Source: Streptococcaceae bacterium (GTDB lineage Bacteria; Bacillota; Bacilli; Lactobacillales; Streptococcaceae). Taken from it: a DNA stretch of 9,099 bases. The stretch is taken from NCBI GenBank assembly GCA_031285105.1, contig JAITWV010000045.1:1-9099 (forward strand), written 5' to 3'. Positions within the stretch are counted from its first letter, which is position 1. The number at the start of each line of letters is the position of its first letter. This document shows, piece by piece, positions 5,587 to 9,099 of the stretch. The translations under genes were made by a program, and so were the position numbers. Under the pieces are notes generated by a model, which saw only the letters and a list, made by a program, of their open reading frames with translations, ran no database searches and was not told the origin of the DNA.

Positions 5587-5634
5587 AAACGCTAAAAGTG
5601 CCCCAAACTAATTGTTGGAGCACTTTTAGCGTTT
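5587..5634. terminator. terminator after the Rpn-family gene
   Basis: A perfect 15-bp stem, AAACGCTAAAAGTGC (5587-5601) with its complement (5620-5634), plus an inner CCAA/TTGG extension, begins 15 bases after the stop codon. It is A/T-flanked on both sides, so it could work in both directions. Confidence 0.75.
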
Positions 5635-5665
5635 ATCACCGAGCGAATCTATATTTTCATTTAGA

Positions 5666-5679
5666 TGGTAGAATTCTAC
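5666..5679 (+). promoter_or_regulatory. possible promoter/operator for the paired membrane protein genes
   Basis: TGG-TAGAAT (5666-5674) is an extended -10-like box with a poor -35, embedded in the perfect palindrome GTAGAATTCTAC (5668-5679). A repressor bound there would block initiation. This is suggestive only. Confidence 0.3.
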
Positions 5680-5739
5680 GGATTACATGATTTACTAATT
5701 GGTCAATGGTCAGACAATGAAGCATGAAGGAAGTAAAAA

Positions 5740-5964
5740 ATGAAAACAAAGCTACTGTTATATATGGTTGAATATATTTTATTAATAATTATTTTTTTTC
5801 TTATGACTTCGGAAAACGTAAATGGTAATTCATTAATCGGTATGCCAGATTCGATTTTCAGAAGTATACAGGCAACTGACGGAAACTTAATCTTCTCTTT
5901 CTTTGTCATTGGATCAGTTGGTTTTCCGATTATAAATAAAAAAATATTAAAAAAAGGAAAGTAG
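5740..5964 (+). CDS. small two-TM membrane protein, first of a paralogous pair
   Basis: A 74-aa protein, ATG 5740, with AAGGAAG (5726-5732) as ribosome binding site. It has an N-terminal membrane helix (LLLYMVEYILLIIIFFLM), a short loop holding the motif TSENVNGNSLIGMPDSIF, and a second helix (LIFSFFVIGSVGFPII) ending in a lysine-rich tail. The loop motif is shared with the next gene (TAENSIGKSLIGLPQRIF), showing that the two arose by duplication. The charge pattern suggests that both termini face the cytoplasm. Small two-TM plasmid proteins are often immunity, toxin-related or phage-exclusion factors, but I do not recognise this family and assign no function. Confidence 0.7.
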   Translation: MKTKLLLYMVEYILLIIIFFLMTSENVNGNSLIGMPDSIFRSIQATDGNLIFSFFVIGSVGFPIINKKILKKGK

Positions 5965-5974
5965 TGAGGTGAAG

Positions 5975-6190
5975 ATGAAAAAAGTATATTACATTATGTT
6001 GGAATTTGCACTAATATTCGTACTTGCATTTATATTAACAGCAGAAAATTCTATTGGAAAATCCTTAATCGGTTTGCCTCAAAGAATTTTCGAATTATTC
6101 CGAAATAATGAGTTAATAATTTGGATTTTTATTATGGCTGTTGTCACATTGATTATAGAAAAACTAAAATCAAAGGAAGAGCTGAACTGA
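5975..6190 (+). CDS. small two-TM membrane protein, second of a paralogous pair
   Basis: A 71-aa protein whose ATG at 5975 follows GAGG (5966-5969) by five bases and the previous stop codon by only ten bases, so the pair is translationally close and surely one operon. A GTG at 5969 is in frame but lies inside the ribosome binding site, so I prefer the ATG. It shares the plan of its neighbour: helix 1 (YYIMLEFALIFVLAFIL), the loop motif ENSIGKSLIGLPQRIF, helix 2 (IIWIFIMAVVTLIIEKL) and a charged tail. Conserved positions are mainly the E-N-x-x-G-x-S-L-I-G-x-P-x-x-I-F loop, which points to a functional site rather than mere hydrophobicity. The two may act as a heterodimer. Function unknown. Confidence 0.7.
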   Translation: MKKVYYIMLEFALIFVLAFILTAENSIGKSLIGLPQRIFELFRNNELIIWIFIMAVVTLIIEKLKSKEELN

Positions 6191-6252
6191 TGAATAGCTC
6201 TGACAGATTTTAAAGTAATTATTTTAGGGGCTTTCTAAAAAAGTAACTGACT

Positions 6253-6273
6253 AAAAGAGCTTCGGCTCTTTTT
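6253..6273 (+). terminator. UUCG-tetraloop intrinsic terminator
   Basis: AAAAGAGC-TTCG-GCTCTTTT with a trailing T-run, about 60 bases after the stop at 6190. It closes the paired membrane protein operon. Confidence 0.9.
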
Positions 6274-6283
6274 ATTATACTCG

Positions 6284-6299
6284 TTATGTATTGACATAA
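6284..6299. promoter_or_regulatory. operator-like inverted repeat before the RHH gene
   Basis: TTATGT-ATTG-ACATAA is a perfect inverted repeat 12 bases upstream of the ATG at 6312, next to a GAGGTGA ribosome binding site. RHH repressors commonly bind such sites to control their own gene. Confidence 0.45.
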
Positions 6300-6311
6300 T
6301 GAGGTGATGAC

Positions 6312-6502
6312 ATGGCAAGACCGTCACAGTCGGACAGATCCACACGATTGAATGTCCGAATCAATCCTGATATACTTACAAAACTAAAACGAATCGCCAA
6401 ACAGGAAAGCAAAAGTCAGGCAGATTTGATTGTGAGGAATTAATCAAAGATAAGTACAACAAAACAATTTTTAACTTCAAAGAGATGGAGGAATTAATAT
6501 GA
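6312..6502 (+). pseudogene. frameshifted ribbon-helix-helix (Arc/CopG-like) regulator
   Basis: ATG 6312, behind GAGGTGA, opens a frame that stops at 6441-6443 after 43 codons. The product has a clear RHH start: strand STRLNVRI, helix NPDILTKLKRIAKQES, then the second helix SQADLIVR. A one-base shift just before the stop restores a longer frame, LIKDKYNKTIFNFKEMEELI, ending with TGA at 6500-6502. Adding one G after 6437 would give IVRELIKDKY, a natural continuation of helix B. The ancestral protein was therefore probably 63 aa and lost one base. The truncated 43-aa form may still fold, since most of the RHH core is retained. RHH proteins of this size are plasmid copy-control, antitoxin or partition regulators. 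Confidence 0.6.
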
Positions 6503-6559
6503 TAGAACTGAATCAATAGATGCAAAAGAAAAATTGAAGGCAGCAAAATGCTATAAGAA
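6499..6559 (+). pseudogene. remnant of a second small gene in the RHH operon
   Basis: A strong GGAGGAAT site precedes an ATG at 6499 that overlaps the restored stop of the RHH gene (ATGA), the mark of translational coupling. The frame ends after six codons (MIELNQ), but one frame over it continues IDAKEKLKAAKCYKK before stopping at 6557-6559. It appears to be a tiny degraded partner of the RHH regulator, too short to identify; the antitoxin-then-partner order of type II systems is a possibility only. Confidence 0.3.
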
Positions 6560-6593
6560 GTAATTCAATATTGACTGTGAAAAATAGAACACC

Positions 6594-6628
6594 CCACAGA
6601 AATCCCATCCTTATGGGATTTCTAGTGG
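6594..6628. terminator. strong 11-bp hairpin, possible end of the RHH operon
   Basis: AGAAATCCCAT-CCTT-ATGGGATTTCT (6598-6623) is a perfect stem extended by CCAC/GTGG around one bulged A. No T-run follows, so termination may be weak; it could also be a boundary element. Confidence 0.45.
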
Positions 6629-6927
6629 TTAAAGGTAGAGATTATGAATCTAAACAGCCTAGTGTCGCCATTACAAGGCAATTCACAAGTTTTCGCAAAA
6701 ACTATGTTTTACTTATGTTTTACTGAAATAACTAGTGTAAAAGTAAATATGATGTTTAATAGTGTTTGTGAATGATATTTATGATTTTTAGTGTTTTACT
6801 TTTTGTGGTATGATGAACGTAACGAGAATGGATGAAGAGGGTTGGAGACTGACAGGAGAAGATAGTCTTTGACAGATATTTCTTTCTTTTCCGAGGTCAT
6901 TTCAAAAGTAACCGGCACCCTATGTTT

Positions 6928-6975
6928 AACTATGGTTTTACATTTTAACAATCAATTTAATGTAAAACCATAGTT
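6928..6975. repeat. 17-bp perfect inverted repeat with GTTTTAC cores
   Basis: AACTATGGTTTTACATT (6928-6944) is repeated in inverse at 6959-6975 around a 14-base AT-rich loop, followed by TTTTTT. It could terminate transcription from the 6809 promoter or bind a dimeric regulator; both arms contain the core repeated across this region. Confidence 0.75.
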
Positions 6976-7024
6976 TTTTCATTGTTTTTTGTTTGTTTTT
7001 TTATAAAAAATGTTTTACTTTTTG

Positions 7025-7053
7025 TTGTTTTAATTTCTTGATTGCGATATAAT
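7025..7053 (+). promoter_or_regulatory. promoter of the coiled-coil gene
   Basis: TTGTTT (7025-7030), 17 bases, TATAAT (7048-7053); start near 7060. A GTTTTAC copy at 7012-7018 abuts the -35, placing autoregulation within reach. Confidence 0.65.
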
Positions 7054-7087
7054 GATAGTAAGATAAGGCTTGAGAGGAGAGTTTTAG

Positions 7088-7969
7088 ATGGAAAATACAG
7101 TTCAAGAAGTAGTTTTGAAACCTAAGCAGATCCGGGAGGTGGCTAGCACCGACTCCGAATTATTCAACCGACTTGCCCAGGAGCAAGGAATGAAGCAGGG
7201 TGTTTTTCTAGGAGAACTACTTAAAGGATACCAACTCTCAAAGATGGACGAAGCAAGAAAAAGCCAGCACGAAGCTGACGCGGAGAAGATAGGAAATGCG
7301 ATGAAGCTGATTTTGGATACCTTCAATTCGCAGGCAGCTAACTTTCTAGTCCAAACGGACTTGTTGGAAGAAAATCATCGGAATAAAATCGATATTTTAC
7401 AGTCGTTAAACAAAAAAAAAACAGATGAGTTGAATGATTTACAAAATAATTACAATAAATCTGGCATTGAAATAACAAACCTAAGAGACGATATTGTAAA
7501 ACTTGAAAAAGATAAAATCAATGCGATAAATACGGTTGAGGCTGAAAAGAATGCCCTGATCAATGAAAATAGCGAACAAATCCAGGAAATCGAGCAGCTG
7601 AGGGGAGAACTCTCTGAATTGGCCGGAGATCTCAAGCGTTCGGAAAGACTGGGGCGCATGAAAGATGAAGAACTGGCTGAATTGAAGGCAGAATTGACCG
7701 CAGCGAATGAGCTGGCTAACAAAACAGAGGAAATTGAAAGACTATTGGCCGAGGAAAGGAAAAACCATGAGCAATCCATTATAAAAGAGCGCCATGATGC
7801 GGAATTGGCTGCGGTCAAGACAGAATTGGCATTGGAAAAGGCCAAGAATGAGATTGAAAAGTTAACATATGAATTGGAAAGAGCCAAAGAAGAAGCGCGC
7901 AGGACTAATGCGGAAAGCGATCGTTTGCTTCTGGAATTGAGCGCTAAATCAAACGCTGTTATGAAGTAA
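7088..7969 (+). CDS. RHH-like DNA-binding protein with long coiled coil; candidate single-protein partition factor
   Basis: A 293-aa protein, ATG 7088, with AGAGGAGA (7073-7080) seven bases upstream. The N-terminus has a ribbon-helix-helix pattern: short strand at residues 14-20 (QIREVAS), helix A 22-34 (DSELFNRLAQEQGM), helix B 36-49 (KQGVFLGELLKGYQ). Residues 55-95 are helical. From about 95 to the end the sequence is a highly charged heptad-type coiled coil rich in E, K, L and A with almost no glycine or proline. The plan is that of KfrA and of Par from pSK1, which bind a repeated site and bridge plasmid copies through the coil, but those have an HTH rather than an RHH. The repeats upstream and the origin downstream support a maintenance role. 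An architectural repressor is the alternative. Confidence 0.65.
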   Translation: MENTVQEVVLKPKQIREVASTDSELFNRLAQEQGMKQGVFLGELLKGYQLSKMDEARKSQHEADAEKIGNAMKLILDTFNSQAANFLVQTDLLEENHRNKIDILQSLNKKKTDELNDLQNNYNKSGIEITNLRDDIVKLEKDKINAINTVEAEKNALINENSEQIQEIEQLRGELSELAGDLKRSERLGRMKDEELAELKAELTAANELANKTEEIERLLAEERKNHEQSIIKERHDAELAAVKTELALEKAKNEIEKLTYELERAKEEARRTNAESDRLLLELSAKSNAVMK

Positions 7970-8070
7970 GTATCAAAAATGTAAATTTGCAAATAAAAAT
8001 AAGCTGTCAGTAGTGTATTGAAAGTAATTTTAGAGTAGCGTTTATCACATTTAACAATTATTCCTCTGAT

Positions 8071-8274
8071 TCAATACATATTCATCCTCTTCATCTTTTC
8101 AATAGCTTTTTGCGCAATCATTGCCTCATTCGTCAATGATTGCGCATCATAAGTTTCCAAAGGGCTGCCTGCAGCTACAATTATTTCTACGATATTCAAT
8201 GTTCTTCTGAGTTCCGATAATTTTTTGCTGATTTCAGATAATGCTTCCAATGCCTTTACCTGTTCGAACACCAT
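8071..8274 (-). CDS. small helical hypothetical protein
   Basis: A 67-aa frame convergent to the coiled-coil gene, from ATG 8274 to TGA 8071. The protein is helical, with a heptad-like start (VKALEALSEISKKLSELRRTLNIVE), a central loop (AAGSPLETYDAQS) and a second helix (TNEAMIAQKAIEKMKRM), suggesting a helical hairpin or dimer. Codon use looks natural for a gene of this organism, but the ribosome binding site is weak (GGGA 11 bases before the ATG), so the expression level is uncertain. A perfect 13-bp inverted repeat lies within it. It sits between the partition candidate and the origin, a common place for copy-control or maintenance genes. I do not recognise the family. Confidence 0.5.
   Translation of the reverse strand: MVFEQVKALEALSEISKKLSELRRTLNIVEIIVAAGSPLETYDAQSLTNEAMIAQKAIEKMKRMNMY
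8111..8146. repeat. 13-bp perfect inverted repeat inside the small minus-strand gene
   Basis: TGCGCAATCATTG (8111-8123) and its exact complement (8134-8146) flank a 10-base spacer. It codes for the AQS and IAQ parts of the protein, so the symmetry is not forced by an obvious peptide repeat. Confidence 0.75.
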
Positions 8275-8633
8275 TCTATTTTTTTCCCAATTTTTTAGTT
8301 TTTTGAATTAATTTCTTTTCTATTACTGAGTTTTTGATTTCTCTTGTCAGATTTAATTGAATCCATGCTTGAATCAATTTTAAAGCCGTTTAAAGCTGTT
8401 TTTGACGCTTCTCTTATTTCTTTATGGTTTTTCTTTTAAAAACGCTCTGAGAGGCTTTAAAATGGTTCTGACAAGCATCTATTTGGGATTCAGAATCTAA
8501 CCTCTTTTTTTTTTCTAAAATTTTTTTTGGAGCGAAGCGTTTATTACTGCATAAGCAGCCGGTCATTTATTTTATTTAATTTTAGGGAGGCAAGTCCCCC
8601 CCTCCTGGTTTGGCTTTTTTTTTTTTTTGCTAG

Positions 8634-8682
8634 CTTTTAAATACTTTTAAATAATCTTTTAAAATCTTTTAAAACCTTTTAG
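8634..8682. repeat. five phased CTTTTAA boxes (likely DNA unwinding element)
   Basis: CTTTTAA starts at 8634, 8644, 8656 and 8666, with CTTTTAG at 8676, giving spacings of 10, 12, 10 and 10. The near-helical period and AT-richness beside the iterons suit the strand-opening part of an origin. Confidence 0.65.
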
Positions 8683-8713
8683 GAGGTCTTGAAATGGCTT
8701 TGTTTCAATGGAT

Positions 8714-8757
8714 TTGGGGCGTATTCGGGTACATTTTGGGGCGTATTCGGGTACATT
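8714..8757. repeat. two perfect 22-bp tandem iterons
   Basis: Two identical, directly adjoining 22-mers (8714-8735, 8736-8757) with core GGGGCGTATTCGGGTACA stand 60 bases upstream of the rep ATG. They are the expected binding sites for the initiator protein. Only two full copies are visible; related plasmids usually carry three or more. Confidence 0.85.
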
Positions 8758-8761
8758 AATA

Positions 8762-8803
8762 TTCACAAGTACCTGTGTTTGTGTTATTATTAACATATGT
8801 TAA
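8762..8803 (+). promoter_or_regulatory. rep promoter with overlapping 14-bp palindrome
   Basis: TTCACA (8762-8767), 17 bases, TATTAT (8785-8790), with TGT just before the -10 as an extension. The perfect palindrome TTAACATATGTTAA (8790-8803) overlaps the -10 end and transcript start, a good place for self-repression by Rep or a copy-control protein. Confidence 0.65.
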
Positions 8804-8818
8804 GTAAGGGGTGCATTT

Positions 8819-9099
8819 ATGGAGAGCGAATTCCAATTAATAGAGAAGTACGACACACGTACAAAATACAAAAATGGGTTTAATTCAGTCAATATACGAA
8901 AGTGGACTACTATTCAGACTGATTTTCTGTTTGGTTGCATGACAATAACGAAAGAAACAGGTGAGCGAAAAGTACAATTCAATTCAGATGAATTAAAAAT
9001 TTTAATGAATTATAGAGCAAAGGATAATAAGAGGTGGATTGAGCTGGTCAATGAAACTACTAAGATGATGTTAGATTTAAAATACAGTTTCTTTGACGA
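8819..9099 (+). CDS. Rep_3 (RepB)-family plasmid replication initiator, N-terminal part
   Basis: A frame from ATG 8819 stays open to the window end (93 codons plus two bases). AAGGGG (8806-8811) is seven bases from the ATG. The visible part, LIEKYDTRTKYKNGFNSVNI then WTTIQTDFLFGCM, VQFNSDELKILMNYRAKDNK and RWIELVNETTKMMLDLKY, has the order of conserved blocks in the first winged-helix domain of Rep_3 initiators from Lactobacillales theta plasmids (F-x-x-x-E-L-K-x-L-x-x-Y, then a helix before L-x-Y). Such proteins bind iterons as monomers to open the origin and recruit the host helicase, and bind inverted repeats as dimers to repress their own gene. The iterons and palindrome upstream fit both roles. 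The second winged helix lies outside the window. Confidence 0.82.
   Translation, partial: MESEFQLIEKYDTRTKYKNGFNSVNIRKWTTIQTDFLFGCMTITKETGERKVQFNSDELKILMNYRAKDNKRWIELVNETTKMMLDLKYSFFD

Larger units (their letters stand above)
6629..7087. promoter_or_regulatory. centromere/operator-like repeat region upstream of the coiled-coil gene
   Basis: The core GTTTTAC occurs at 6706, 6717, 6793, 6935 and 7012, as GTAAAAC at 6962, and as a variant GTAAAAG at 6737. The first two lie in an exact 11-bp tandem, TATGTTTTACT (6703-6724). Two form the arms of a 17-bp perfect inverted repeat (6928-6944/6959-6975). A 15-bp word, TGTTTTACTTTTTGT, occurs at 6792 and 7011, each next to a -10 box (TATGAT 6809, TATAAT 7048). 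Such clustering suggests binding sites for the downstream RHH-like protein. No credible gene lies in the stretch. Confidence 0.6.
8275..8818. other. probable theta replication origin region
   Basis: No gene. The stretch is very AT-rich, with long T-runs (8503-8512, 8523-8530, 8615-8628). It holds CTTGTCAGA with its distant complement (8343-8351/8467-8475), a GC-rich hairpin GGGAGG with CCTCCT (8584-8610), the phased CTTTTAA array (8634-8682), two tandem iterons (8714-8757), a near-DnaA box ATATTCACA (8759-8767), and the rep promoter. This matches the layout of Rep_3 iteron plasmids, with an unwinding region next to initiator binding sites upstream of rep. Confidence 0.7.

Noticed and set aside
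2383..5650. An insertion sequence or transposon spanning the island and the Rpn-family gene
   Set aside because: I could not find matching terminal inverted repeats or a target-site duplication, and Rpn proteins are not DDE transposases.
6644..6775. A 43-codon frame (MNLNSLVSPL...) before the coiled-coil gene
   Set aside because: It has a mediocre ribosome binding site, and its middle part is made of the 11-bp GTTTTAC repeats; more likely a chance frame in the binding region.
6815..6874. A 19-codon frame (MNVTRMDEEGW...) after the 6809 promoter
   Set aside because: It begins inside or right after the -10 region with no ribosome binding site; kept only as part of a possible leader.
7450..7992. 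A 180-codon minus-strand frame opposite the coiled-coil gene
   Set aside because: It is a serine-rich mirror of the glutamate/lysine-rich coiled coil, a common artefact; it has no ribosome binding site.

Overview
The window looks like a stretch of a low-GC Gram-positive plasmid, most likely from Lactobacillales (a Carnobacteriaceae-like host would fit, but this is a guess). The grounds are AT-rich sequence, strong GGAGG-type ribosome binding sites, sigma-A promoters often with TGn-extended -10 boxes, a Rep_3/RepB-type theta initiator behind tandem iterons, a probable type I toxin-antitoxin locus and small single-function modules separated by terminators.

Left module (1-2382). A phage-type XRE/S24 repressor (1600-2382, +) is divergent from a minus-strand cluster: a small acidic protein (1150-1377), a divergent sigma-70-like protein (292-1080) and the start of a small membrane protein that leaves the window (1-186). 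This resembles a self-cleaving repressor controlling an alternative sigma factor and a holin-like partner, comparable in plan to the clostridial UviA/UviB pair.

Middle (2383-4596). Over 2 kb has no convincing conventional gene but is very rich in perfect palindromes, hairpins, short repeated words and an 11-bp phased repeat array. Inside it lies a convergent type I toxin-antitoxin candidate: a 47-aa membrane peptide on the minus strand (3706-3849) opposed by a short antisense RNA (about 3655-3774).

Right of that are an Rpn/PD-(D/E)XK family protein (4760-5572) with a strong terminator, two tandem paralogous two-TM membrane proteins (5740-5964, 5975-6190), a UUCG-loop terminator, and a frameshifted ribbon-helix-helix regulator with a decayed follower gene (6312-6559).

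Plasmid maintenance (6598-9099). A 293-aa protein with an RHH-like N-terminus and a very long coiled coil (7088-7969) sits behind seven copies of GTTTTAC (or CTTTTAC), two of them an exact 11-bp tandem. I read this as a candidate single-protein partition system, in the spirit of KfrA or pSK1 Par. A small minus-strand gene (8071-8274) separates it from an AT-rich origin with helically phased CTTTTAA boxes, two perfect 22-bp iterons, a strong autoregulated-looking promoter and the initiator gene rep (8819 to the window end). No similarity search could be run; family calls rest on motifs recognised by eye.
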